This document shows, in pieces, positions 1 to 7,201 of a DNA stretch of 10,578 bases; position 1 is the first letter of the stretch, and each line of letters begins with the position of its first letter. Source of the stretch: Gammaproteobacteria bacterium (GTDB lineage: Bacteria; Pseudomonadota; Gammaproteobacteria; Ga0077536). The stretch spans positions 1 to 10,578 of the forward strand of contig DPMX01000089.1 in the NCBI GenBank assembly GCA_003540955.1, written 5' to 3'. Under the pieces are notes generated by a model. The model was not told the origin of the DNA. It searched no databases and saw only the letters and a list, made by a program, of their open reading frames with translations. The position numbers were made by a program, and so were the translations under genes.

Positions 1-37
1 GCTAGTGGAGCAAGCAAAAGCCGCGCTAGTGAATTAG
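1..37 (+). CDS. rplT: 50S ribosomal protein L20, C-terminal end (partial)
   Basis: Reading from position 2, the last eleven codons give LVEQAKAALVN followed by TAG at 35-37. This closely matches the C-terminus of bacterial ribosomal protein L20, whose E. coli version ends in a similar LVEKAKAALA. L20 binds 23S rRNA early in assembly of the large subunit and, in E. coli, represses its own operon. The rest of the gene lies left of the window. The call is strengthened by the neighbour: rplT directly precedes pheS in gammaproteobacteria (infC-rpmI-rplT-pheST). Only eleven residues are visible, so it rests on this short match plus synteny. Confidence 0.85.
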   Translation, partial: LVEQAKAALVN

Positions 38-73
38 ATTCCGAGGGCCCCATGCCTTCGCGCTGGTAATGAC

Positions 74-110
74 GGGGAAAGGCTTTGCCTTTCCCCTCTT
101 TGTTTGTGCG
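74..110 (+). terminator. Hairpin with T-rich tail between rplT and pheS
   Basis: A perfect 10-bp stem, GGGGAAAGGC at 74-83 and GCCTTTCCCC at 87-96, closes a 3-nt TTT loop. It is followed by a T-rich run (TCTTTGTTTG, then another T-rich stretch at 111-127). This looks like a rho-independent terminator or a partial read-through terminator for the rplT operon. In E. coli the same gap holds the pheM leader and the attenuator of pheST. Here I see no Phe-rich leader peptide before the hairpin, so classic pheM-type attenuation is not supported. Confidence 0.7.
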
Positions 111-139
111 TTTTATTTTTTTGTTTTGTGGATAACGAG

Positions 140-1135
140 ATGTCTAACACCCAGGAAATCATTGAATTAGCAGTAATCGAGGTTGCGAAAGCCCGGACGC
201 TTGAAGCACTCGCTGCAGTGCGGGTTAAGTATCTCGGTAAAAAGGGCATCCTTACCCATCGACTCAAGGGCCTCGGGAAACTTTCGCCTGCCGAACGCCC
301 GGAAGCTGGGCGTCTAATCAACTTGGCAAAAAACGAAATTGACGACACCATCCAGCGGCAGAAGATAGTGCTCGAAAATGAGCAGTTGGATGCGGAACTT
401 ACGCGTGCCCACATAGATATAACTCTTCCAGGCAGAGGTTCCAGTATCGGGTCTGTCCATCCGATAAGTTCAACTATGTCTATGATCGAAAGACTCTTTG
501 GTCGATGGGGTTTCGAGGTTTGCGATGGCCCCGAGGTCGAAGATGATTATCATAATTTCGAAGCCCTCAATATTCCTTCCCATCATCCTGCCAGGGCGAT
601 GCACGACACGTTTTATTTCGGTGATGGCCGGCTGCTGCGAACTCATACTTCACCTGTTCAAGTTCGCGTAATGGAGTCGCGTGAGCCGCCACTGAGAGTC
701 ATTGCCCCGGGGCGCGTCTATCGCTGCGATTATGACCAAACGCATTCGCCGATGTTCCATCAAGTCGAAGGATTGCTTATTGATACCCAGGTGACCATGG
801 CCGATTTAAAAGGTGTATTGGAGACATTCTTGCGTGAATTTTTTGACGAAAACGATTTGGCCATGCGGTTCCGGCCGTCGTATTTTCCGTTTACCGAACC
901 ATCTGCCGAAGTCGATATAAAACTCGAGTCTGAACATGGTGTTAGCGATTGGTTGGAGGTGCTAGGCTGCGGCATGGTGCACCCCAAGGTGCTTTCTAAT
1001 GTCGGCATTGACGCGACTCATTACAAAGGTTTTGCATTTGGCTTAGGTGTTGAAAGGTTGGCGATGCTCCGCTTCGGCGTGGCGGATTTGCGTGTTTTCT
1101 TTGAAAATGATTTGCAGTTCTTGCGTCAGTTCTAG
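140..1135 (+). CDS. pheS: Phenylalanyl-tRNA synthetase alpha subunit
   Basis: This is the catalytic subunit of the cytosolic (alpha-beta)2 enzyme that charges tRNA-Phe. The 331-residue product matches the family length (E. coli 327). The N-terminal coiled-coil arm covers roughly residues 1-90 and includes VKYLGKKG. The class II core follows, with EDDYHNFEALNIPSHHPARA, the motif 2 region PGRVYRCDYDQTHSPMFHQ, and FRPSYFPFTEPSAEVD. Motif 3 is GFAFGLGVERLAMLRFG near residues 297-313, and its Ala (about 299) corresponds to the Phe-pocket Ala294 of E. coli. The ATG at 140 is chosen because homology begins there (MSNTQEI aligns with MSHLAEL). The frame stays open to a TTG at 104, but that extension is only the translated T-rich terminator tail. 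The ribosome-binding site is weak (GGA at 130-132). pheT follows after 6 nt. Confidence 0.97.
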   Translation: MSNTQEIIELAVIEVAKARTLEALAAVRVKYLGKKGILTHRLKGLGKLSPAERPEAGRLINLAKNEIDDTIQRQKIVLENEQLDAELTRAHIDITLPGRGSSIGSVHPISSTMSMIERLFGRWGFEVCDGPEVEDDYHNFEALNIPSHHPARAMHDTFYFGDGRLLRTHTSPVQVRVMESREPPLRVIAPGRVYRCDYDQTHSPMFHQVEGLLIDTQVTMADLKGVLETFLREFFDENDLAMRFRPSYFPFTEPSAEVDIKLESEHGVSDWLEVLGCGMVHPKVLSNVGIDATHYKGFAFGLGVERLAMLRFGVADLRVFFENDLQFLRQF

Positions 1136-1141
1136 ATTCAA

Positions 1142-3517
1142 ATGAAAGTTCCCGCACAATGGCTGAAGGAGAAGGTGAACTTCGAGTTGTCTAACTCAGA
1201 GTTAGCTGAGCGCCTTACGATGGTGGGTTTGGAGGTGGACAGCCTTAAACCGGCTGCGGGGCGGATGTCGGGGGTGTCGATTGCGAAAGTGCTTGAGACA
1301 GTGCCACATGAGAATGCGAAAAAACTATCTTGCTGTCGGGTAGAGGTCGGGGGTGGGAAGGTAGTCGATGTTGTCTGTGGCGCACCGAACGTGAGGCCTA
1401 ACATGCTCGTCGCATATGCGTCACCCGGCGCAAAATTGCCGGATGGGCGGACCATCGAACATGCGGTTATTCGTGCGGTTACTTCGGTCGGGATGTTGTG
1501 CTCAGCTGCCGAGTTAGACTTAGGCGAGGATGACGGTGGTTTGCTCGAGCTAGCGGAAGACGCTCCGATTGGTCTGTCCATCGAGGAATTCCTAAAACTC
1601 GATGACGAAGTTTTCGATATCGAGTTGACTCCGAATCGCGGTGACTGTCTGTCACTAATAGGTATTGCGCGCGAGGTCGCGGCGCTGACCAGTATGTCAA
1701 TGAGTGAAATGGCCGTGCCGCCTGTACCGGCCCAGATCGACGATAAATTCTCAACCGTAATTGAGAATCCGCATGGATGTCCCCGTTATGTCGGTCGGGT
1801 GATTCGTAATGTGAATGCTGCCGCAGAAACGCCGATGTGGATGCGCGAGAGGCTGCGCCGTTGCGGTGTTCGCTGCATTAATGCAGTAGTCGACGTAACG
1901 AATTACGTGATGCTAGAACTTGGCCAACCAATGCATGGATTCGATCTCGACCAGCTCAACGGGGGGATTCAGGTGCGTAACGGCCGCGCGGGCGAGACGC
2001 TAGAGCTATTGGATGGCAACACTGTTGAGATCGATACCGATACGTTAGTCATAGCAGATAGCGATGGGGTCGTCGCCCTGGCTGGCGTGATGGGTGGGAT
2101 GCATACCGGGGTCGAACCACACACAAAGGATATTTTTCTCGAAAGTGCCTATTTCGATGCTATAACACTTGCTGGTGTCGCGCGGCGGTATCGGATACAT
2201 TCCGATGCGTCGCATCGATTTGAGCGAGGTGTCGACTTTACTGGTCAAGAACGCGCAATCGAACGTGCGAGTGCGATGATCATGGATATTTGCGGTGGTA
2301 ACCCCGGTCCAGTGATAGTTACCGAAGTGGCAGACTCGATTCCAAGTCGCGGTGCGATTATTTTCCGTCCGGCAGAGATTAAACGCCTTATCGGTATCGA
2401 AATCGGGACCGATAAAGTACAGCAAATTTTGGAAACTTTGAGTTGCCGGGTTGAGGATAGCGAAGGGTACCTTGCAGTTACGCCGCCATCGTTTCGCTTC
2501 GATATTGAAATTGAGGCTGATTTGTTGGAGGAGGTTGCTCGCATATACGGGTACGAAAACATTCCCTCAACTCTGCCGACGATGACTATGACAGTGACGC
2601 GAGGGTCGGATCGGCACGAACGAGACCAACGAATTCGGGACGCGCTCGTGCCGCAAGGGTACTTTGAAGCCATAACGTATAGTTTTATCGAACTAGCATC
2701 TGCCAAGATTGTTGAGCCAAAGCGTCGGCCCCTTGAATTGTCGAATCCGATTACTAATGATATGTCGGTAATGCGGACGTCCATCTGGACAGGGTTAATT
2801 AATGCGGCCTCCTACAATTTTAATCGCCAAGCTGACGGCGCCCGGCTATTCGAACTCGGAACGGTCTTTGAACAGGTGTCCGACGTGCTCGAACAGCGCT
2901 ACGTGCTCGCGGGTTTGGCATCAGGAAACGTGCGGCCTCCGCAATGGGGGGAAAAACCGAGGAATATCGATTTTTATGATGTAAAACAAGAGCTTGATAA
3001 CTTATTTAATGCGCTGTTGTTGCCTACGTGCAGTTGGTCAACTGGGACAGATCCCGCACTACATCCGGGCCAGTCAGCATTGGTTATGGTTAATGGGAGG
3101 ACCATAGGTAAGGTCGGTGTGTTGCATCCTAAAATTGCGCGCCATTTTGACCTCGAGCAGGTAATCGTGTTGTTTGAAATCGAATTGGAGAATCTCCCAG
3201 CGGCCTCGATTGCAACCTACCTCCCGATCTCGAAATTCCCTTCCGTCAGGCGTGACTTAAGCATTATCGTAGACCAACGGATTACCGCCGCGGAGATACT
3301 TGGCGCCACCCGCCAGGCGGGGGGAGAGCACCTTCGCGACCTGCAGTTGTTTGATGAATATAGAGGGCAAGGTATTGATTCAGACAAAAAAAGTCTGGCA
3401 ATAGGGTTGATTTTTCAAGGCCATTCCAACACACTCACGGAAATTGAGATTGAAGATGCTTTGAGTCGCGTGTTGTTGAAGTTGAGCGATGACTTCGGCG
3501 TTACGCTGAGGAAGTGA
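1142..3517 (+). CDS. pheT: Phenylalanyl-tRNA synthetase beta subunit
   Basis: This is the large subunit of PheRS; it binds tRNA-Phe and carries the editing site that removes mischarged Tyr. The 791-residue length agrees with the family (E. coli 795). An N-terminal EMAP/OB-fold tRNA-binding domain spans roughly residues 40-150 (VCGAPNVRPNMLVAYASPGAKLP). The B3/B4 editing domain follows at about 200-400, with LTPNRGDCLS before it and HRFERGVD inside it. The B5 and class II-like core come next (DIEIEADLLEEVARIYGYENIPS, YSFIE, NPITNDMSVMRTS). The C-terminal anticodon-binding FDX-ACB domain starts near residue 695 (PISKFPSVRRDLSIIVD). The ATG at 1142 aligns with the known N-terminus (MKVPAQWLKEKVN). 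No clear Shine-Dalgarno precedes it, which suggests translational coupling to pheS. It ends 2 nt before ihfA. Confidence 0.97.
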   Translation: MKVPAQWLKEKVNFELSNSELAERLTMVGLEVDSLKPAAGRMSGVSIAKVLETVPHENAKKLSCCRVEVGGGKVVDVVCGAPNVRPNMLVAYASPGAKLPDGRTIEHAVIRAVTSVGMLCSAAELDLGEDDGGLLELAEDAPIGLSIEEFLKLDDEVFDIELTPNRGDCLSLIGIAREVAALTSMSMSEMAVPPVPAQIDDKFSTVIENPHGCPRYVGRVIRNVNAAAETPMWMRERLRRCGVRCINAVVDVTNYVMLELGQPMHGFDLDQLNGGIQVRNGRAGETLELLDGNTVEIDTDTLVIADSDGVVALAGVMGGMHTGVEPHTKDIFLESAYFDAITLAGVARRYRIHSDASHRFERGVDFTGQERAIERASAMIMDICGGNPGPVIVTEVADSIPSRGAIIFRPAEIKRLIGIEIGTDKVQQILETLSCRVEDSEGYLAVTPPSFRFDIEIEADLLEEVARIYGYENIPSTLPTMTMTVTRGSDRHERDQRIRDALVPQGYFEAITYSFIELASAKIVEPKRRPLELSNPITNDMSVMRTSIWTGLINAASYNFNRQADGARLFELGTVFEQVSDVLEQRYVLAGLASGNVRPPQWGEKPRNIDFYDVKQELDNLFNALLLPTCSWSTGTDPALHPGQSALVMVNGRTIGKVGVLHPKIARHFDLEQVIVLFEIELENLPAASIATYLPISKFPSVRRDLSIIVDQRITAAEILGATRQAGGEHLRDLQLFDEYRGQGIDSDKKSLAIGLIFQGHSNTLTEIEIEDALSRVLLKLSDDFGVTLRK

Positions 3518-3519
3518 GT

Positions 3520-3822
3520 ATGGCACTAACAAAAGCTGATATGGCAGAACGTTTGTTTGACGATTTAGGTTTGAATAAACGAGAAGCAAAAGAGTTAGTT
3601 GAAGCCTTTTTTGAGGAGGTGCGCGGCTCACTAGAATCAGGTCGTCAGGTAAAACTGTCGGGTTTTGGCAACTTTGATCTTCGTGACAAAAATCAACGAC
3701 CGGGGCGGAACCCTAAAACCGGGGAAGAAATTCCGATTAGCGCGCGGCGCGTGGTTACGTTTAGACCTGGTCAAAAACTAAAAGCCCGAGTAGAAGCCTA
3801 TGCTGGAAGCATCGAACAATAA
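3520..3822 (+). CDS. ihfA: Integration host factor alpha subunit
   Basis: IHF-alpha pairs with IHF-beta to bind specific DNA sites and bend them sharply, acting in nucleoid structure, transcription, replication and site-specific recombination. The 100-residue product is nearly identical to E. coli IhfA in the stretch KLSGFGNFDLRDKNQRPGRN and continues PKTGEEIPISARRVVTFRPGQKLK. The minor-groove-intercalating proline is at residue 65 (RNPKTG). The N-terminus MALTKADMAERLF fixes the ATG at 3520. A GTG at 3514 would add two residues and overlap the pheT stop, but the GAGG at 3509-3512 is better spaced for the ATG. Its position directly after pheT is the usual gammaproteobacterial one. Its last 23 nt overlap the next gene. 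Confidence 0.97.
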   Translation: MALTKADMAERLFDDLGLNKREAKELVEAFFEEVRGSLESGRQVKLSGFGNFDLRDKNQRPGRNPKTGEEIPISARRVVTFRPGQKLKARVEAYAGSIEQ

Positions 3823-4156
3823 TGAATTACCAACGATCCCTGGTAAACGATACTTCACGATTGGTGAAGTCAGCGATTTGTGCGAAGTTAAACCACATGT
3901 TTTGCGGTATTGGGAGCAGGAATTCCCTCAACTAACACCGATCAAACGCCGTGGTAATAGACGATACTATCAACGCCAGGATGTGATCTTAATTCGCCAG
4001 ATCCGGAGTTTGTTGTATGAGCACGGCTTTACAATAGGTGGAGCTAGGCAGCGCCTGTCAGGTGACGAAGTTAAGGCTGATAGCAGCATGAGTCAGCAGA
4101 TCGTGCGCCAAATTCGTGTGGAATTGGAAGAAGTCTTAGATATTTTGCGTCGCTGA
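3800..4156 (+). CDS. MerR-family transcriptional regulator (ihfA-linked)
   Basis: This 118-residue DNA-binding protein has a MerR-type winged helix-turn-helix at about residues 17-85: RYFTIGEVSDLCEVKPHVLRYWEQ, then the wing KRRGNRRYYQRQDV, then RSLLYEHGFTIGGARQRL. A short helical C-terminus (VRQIRVELEEVLDILRR) probably forms the dimer coiled coil. There is no Cys-rich metal-binding loop or large effector domain, so the inducer is unknown. The ATG at 3800 lies inside the end of ihfA in another frame (23-nt overlap), which suggests translational coupling. The product MLEASNNNELPTIPGKRYFTIGEV matches my recollection of the Pseudomonas homologue, which sits in the same place. The targets of this conserved regulator are not apparent from the sequence. 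Confidence 0.93.
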   Translation: MLEASNNNELPTIPGKRYFTIGEVSDLCEVKPHVLRYWEQEFPQLTPIKRRGNRRYYQRQDVILIRQIRSLLYEHGFTIGGARQRLSGDEVKADSSMSQQIVRQIRVELEEVLDILRR

Positions 4157-4178
4157 GCGTCGTGGCGTACTTTAATTC

Positions 4179-4197
4179 GGCTGCGGAAGACGCAGCC
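4179..4197 (+). other. Hairpin downstream of the MerR-type gene
   Basis: A 7-bp perfect stem, GGCTGCG (4179-4185) and CGCAGCC (4191-4197), encloses a GAAGA loop and starts 22 nt after the regulator stop codon. Short flanking complementarity (ATTC before, GAAT after) may extend it with a bulge. No T-run follows, so it is not a convincing intrinsic terminator. It may stabilise the 3' end of the pheST-ihfA transcript or mark processing ahead of the tRNA. Confidence 0.35.
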
Positions 4198-4288
4198 TAG
4201 AATCGAGAATCCCGGCGGAGCGAAGTCTCGCTCGAGCGTTTGGTACAGCACAAGTGAAGCGCCTTGTGGAGGTTAGAATCAAAGCCTT

Positions 4289-4365
4289 CGGGGTATAGCT
4301 CAGTCTGGTAGAGCACTCGGCTGGGGGCCGAGCGGTCGGCGGTTCGAATCCGTCTACCCCGACCA
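4289..4365 (+). tRNA. tRNA-Pro (anticodon GGG)
   Basis: The 77-nt cloverleaf is complete. The acceptor stem is CGGGGTA with TACCCCG (7 bp), and the D stem is GCTC with GAGC. The anticodon stem is CTCGG with CCGAG around the loop CTGGGGG, which puts GGG at positions 34-36 and reads proline CCC/CCU codons. The T arm contains GGTTCGAATCC. The discriminator base is A and CCA is encoded at 4363-4365. The acceptor begins with C, a known identity feature of bacterial tRNA-Pro. From memory, a tRNA-Pro follows ihfA and the MerR-type gene in Pseudomonas as well. A TAGAAT hexamer at 4274-4279 could be a -10 element, but no good -35 precedes it. Confidence 0.96.
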
Positions 4366-4575
4366 TTATATGATTACGGATGCGCGAGCCATTAGCCGTG
4401 TATCGGTCTTCGGTGAAATTGGCGCGTACTCCGGGAAACACCAGATGGTTGTTTGTCTCGTGGTTTGAATTACCTCCAGTGTTAGGCATCACAAAAATTA
4501 GTTACAACCGTTAAATAGGGTGTCCAGGAATTGTCGTTCATACTTCAATCAGCAATTGTAAAAGGAACACTTTAG

Positions 4576-6408
4576 ATGTGTGGAATCGTGGGGGTGGTTG
4601 CGCAGCGTCACGTCACGCCAATTTTGCTTGAAGGACTAAAACGCCTGGAGTATCGCGGTTATGATTCAGCTGGTATCGCTATAATAAATGAGGATAATGC
4701 GATCGAGCGATTGCGCGCACCGGGCAAAGTGCAACAGCTTGAAGAGGAACTAAACACTAAACCGCTAAACGCAGGACTTGGTATCGCACACACCCGTTGG
4801 GCGACCCACGGTGAACCGAGTACGAGAAATGCGCACCCGCACGTTTGCCGCGATAAAGTCGCACTCGTCCACAACGGTATCATCGAGAACCACGCTGAAC
4901 TACGCGAGCAGCAAACCCTGGCGGGCCACGAGTTCACGTCTGACACCGATACGGAAGTAATCGTCAACCTAGTCTACGACCACCTTCAAAAAGGAACCTC
5001 TTTGGTAAAGGCGGTAGGCGCGGCGATTTGCGATTTAGAAGGAGCGTATGCGCTTGGAGTAGTGACGGTATCAGAGCCAGATTGCTTAGTCGTGGCGCGC
5101 CGTGGTAGCCCACTAATTATCGGGCTTGGGATCGGTGAAAATTACATTGCTTCTGATGTGTTCGCCCTATTGCCTGTCACGCAGCGCTTCATCTTTCTGG
5201 AAGATGGAGATCTCGCCGAAATAAAACGCGAAACGGTGACGATATTCGACGCTGCTGGCGCGGTCGTACAACGGCCTGAATCCACCTCCAAATTGTCCCC
5301 TGACATGGTAGACAAGTCGGGTTACCGGCATTTCATGTTGAAAGAGATTTTCAATCAACCACAGGCAGTTGCGGATACTCTCGAAGGCCGGGTTCATAAC
5401 GGTCAGCTTCTCGACGGTATTTTTGGGCACCAAGGGCGAGATGTGCTTGAGCAAGTGAAGGCCGTAACGATTGTTGCATGCGGAACTAGCTATCATGCTG
5501 GAATGATCGCGCGGTATTGGTTTGAAGGTCTGGCCGGTGTTCCCTGCTCGGTTGAGGTGGCTAGTGAGTTTCGTTATCGCCGTCCCGTTGTTCGCGATGG
5601 CACTTTGTTTGTTACCATTTCTCAGTCTGGTGAGACAGCCGATACGCTCGCTGCCTTACGTGAGGCGAAAACTTCTAGGTATCTGCGTTCTCTTGCGATT
5701 TGTAATGTTCCGGAAAGCTCGCTGACGAGAGAATCCGAATTAGTTTTAATGACTCGTGCGGGACCTGAAATCGGTGTTGCCTCGACCAAGGCATTTACGA
5801 CGCAGTTAGTAGCGTTGTTACTATTGGTGATCGCTTTGGGTCGCCGTACGGGTATGTCTACTGAGGGTATGTCTAATCTGATTGCTCAACTTGAAAGTTT
5901 GCCCGCTAAGATTAATTTGGCATTAGAAATGAACGATTGCATCGCAGCGCTTGCCGAGCGGTTCGTGAATAAGCACCACACGCTGTATTTAGGCCGAGGC
6001 TCCATGTATCCGGTGGCGATGGAAGGTGCTTTGAAATTGAAAGAAATTTCTTACATTCACGCGGAAGCATATCCGGCGGGAGAGCTCAAACACGGGCCGC
6101 TAGCGCTGGTTGACGAGGAGATGCCAGTAATCTCAATTGCTCCCAACAATGATCTCTTAGAAAAGTTAAAGTCTAATCTAGAAGAGGTTCGCGCGCGCGG
6201 TGGGGAGCTCTACATTTTTGCTGACTCTAGGGGTAACGTATCGCCTAGTCAGGGAATCCATGTACTTAATGTCGCATCTGTGGAAGATCCCATCGCCCCC
6301 GTTGTCTATACTATCCCGCTGCAACTGTTTGCCTATCACGTTGCGGTGCTTAAGGGGGCAGACGTCGATCAACCGCGGAATTTAGCAAAGTCGGTCACCG
6401 TCGAGTAA
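4576..6408 (+). CDS. glmS: Glutamine-fructose-6-phosphate aminotransferase (isomerizing)
   Basis: This cytosolic enzyme makes glucosamine-6-phosphate from fructose-6-phosphate and glutamine, the first committed step to UDP-GlcNAc for peptidoglycan and lipopolysaccharide. The 610-residue length matches E. coli GlmS (609). An N-terminal glutaminase domain begins MCGIVGVV, with Cys2 as nucleophile once Met is removed. It also contains YRGYDSAGIAI, HTRWATHGEPS, HNGIIENH and SDTDTEV. Two SIS sugar-isomerase domains follow (VACGTSYHAG, ISQSGETADTL, GVASTKAFTTQ, then LGRGSMYPVAMEGALKLKEI and AYPAGELKHGPLAL). The C-terminus DQPRNLAKSVTVE is typical. The start is fixed by the required MCG and an AAGGA at 4562-4566. 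I see neither a glmS ribozyme nor a clear promoter in the 210-bp gap upstream. It is not next to glmU or the atp genes, a common location. Confidence 0.97.
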   Translation: MCGIVGVVAQRHVTPILLEGLKRLEYRGYDSAGIAIINEDNAIERLRAPGKVQQLEEELNTKPLNAGLGIAHTRWATHGEPSTRNAHPHVCRDKVALVHNGIIENHAELREQQTLAGHEFTSDTDTEVIVNLVYDHLQKGTSLVKAVGAAICDLEGAYALGVVTVSEPDCLVVARRGSPLIIGLGIGENYIASDVFALLPVTQRFIFLEDGDLAEIKRETVTIFDAAGAVVQRPESTSKLSPDMVDKSGYRHFMLKEIFNQPQAVADTLEGRVHNGQLLDGIFGHQGRDVLEQVKAVTIVACGTSYHAGMIARYWFEGLAGVPCSVEVASEFRYRRPVVRDGTLFVTISQSGETADTLAALREAKTSRYLRSLAICNVPESSLTRESELVLMTRAGPEIGVASTKAFTTQLVALLLLVIALGRRTGMSTEGMSNLIAQLESLPAKINLALEMNDCIAALAERFVNKHHTLYLGRGSMYPVAMEGALKLKEISYIHAEAYPAGELKHGPLALVDEEMPVISIAPNNDLLEKLKSNLEEVRARGGELYIFADSRGNVSPSQGIHVLNVASVEDPIAPVVYTIPLQLFAYHVAVLKGADVDQPRNLAKSVTVE

Positions 6409-6485
6409 GTTCCAAAGGACGTGTTCCATAACTAGTATCTTATGTGTGTGTTGGGGTTAGTGTAACGTGCGGTGATCTCAAAGAA

Positions 6486-7175
6486 CTAATCTAACTCTTC
6501 CGCCCAAGGTAATATTTGGTGCCCTTCCAGGTAGTTTGCTCCTAGTAAGGTTGAGGACTGGAAGAGGTCTAACGGATCAGATTCGCTATGACCGAATTTC
6601 ACCGTAGCATCGCCTTTGAGATCCTTATACATCTTTGTTGTTTCTGCGCGCATAATAATGACATTTTTTAGACCGGCTTTTGGCTCCGAAGCGCGGGGGA
6701 TAACCTTTAAAAAGATTCGAGGAAAAAGCGTAGGCGGTGAAAAATCTTTGTTATTTACATCCATGTCGATGGATATCAAATCGATCCCACGCCTTCCGAT
6801 CGTTCCTTTATAACGGATGCCGTCCCCTCCTAGTTGCCAGTTGTCACCGCGCTTCATTTTATAACCCCAGATCTCTCGTGTGCCGGCCTGGACAGTGTCG
6901 GTACTTGTAAACCCGTAAACCCAGTAGCCACCACTTACTCCGTTATATTCCACGTCGGCGACTATCGCCGCGTCATAGTAGGGTTCGCTCGGCACACTAC
7001 TGTCAAAGTGCATAACAGATATCTGAATAACGTTCGACCGCAATCGAAGCGGTTGCGGAATCAAAGGTTTCAGGATTTTTTCATCTGCTTCTCCAAAGAC
7101 CGCCAAAACTCTAAAGTCGTGCTCCCAAGGAGGTAGTGGGTAAGGTAAAACCTGGTCGGGTATCAATTTATCCAT
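6486..7175 (-). CDS. Acetoacetate decarboxylase-like protein, altered active site
   Basis: The 229-residue product fits the acetoacetate decarboxylase (ADC) superfamily. Compared with Clostridium acetobutylicum ADC from memory, shared features are the N-terminal PxPL element (PQPL), the VEYNGVSGGY stretch (ADC: VSFNGVKGDY), and the region around the catalytic lysine, REIWGYKMKRG (ADC: RELSAYPKKLG). In that alignment the Schiff-base Lys115 is replaced by Met107; Lys116 is kept as Lys108, and the Pro before them is Lys106. Glu76 of ADC aligns with Asp68. A genuine decarboxylase is therefore doubtful; a divergent ADC-fold enzyme acting on another carbonyl compound is more likely. I chose the ATG at 7175. 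A TTG at 7190 would add five residues but lacks a Shine-Dalgarno. It lies 26 nt downstream of the LLM oxidoreductase gene and is probably co-transcribed with it. The fold assignment is good; the function is unknown. Confidence 0.8.
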   Translation of the reverse strand: MDKLIPDQVLPYPLPPWEHDFRVLAVFGEADEKILKPLIPQPLRLRSNVIQISVMHFDSSVPSEPYYDAAIVADVEYNGVSGGYWVYGFTSTDTVQAGTREIWGYKMKRGDNWQLGGDGIRYKGTIGRRGIDLISIDMDVNNKDFSPPTLFPRIFLKVIPRASEPKAGLKNVIIMRAETTKMYKDLKGDATVKFGHSESDPLDLFQSSTLLGANYLEGHQILPWAEELD

Positions 7176-7201
7176 AGAACTAAATCTCAACAGTTATCGT
7201 T

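Noticed and set aside
52..69. Tiny ORF MPSRW as a pheM-like attenuation leader
   Set aside because: It has no Phe codons and no clear ribosome-binding site, so it cannot sense charged tRNA-Phe.
104..139. TTG-initiated N-terminal extension of PheS (12 extra residues)
   Set aside because: The extension translates the T-rich tail of the terminator. Homology to PheS begins at the ATG at 140.
1138..1581. Minus-strand 147-codon ORF over the start of pheT
   Set aside because: It is a Ser/Thr-rich low-complexity translation antisense to a certain gene; no family features.
2245..2784. Minus-strand 179-codon ORF inside pheT
   Set aside because: It is a shadow of the pheT reading frame, with no recognisable domain and no ribosome-binding site.
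4172..4492. Minus-strand 106-codon ORF across the tRNA, containing GFEPPTARPPAECSTRLSY
   Set aside because: The peptide is the antisense translation of the tRNA-Pro gene, a well-known source of false hypothetical proteins.
4366..4575. Searched for a glmS promoter or glmS ribozyme
   Set aside because: No -35/-10 pair with acceptable spacing was found, and the known ribozyme belongs mainly to Gram-positive bacteria; nothing here resembles its core.
6409..6485. Searched for a bidirectional terminator between glmS and the ADC-like gene
   Set aside because: Only trivial 3-5 bp complementarity was seen, with no T-run on either strand.
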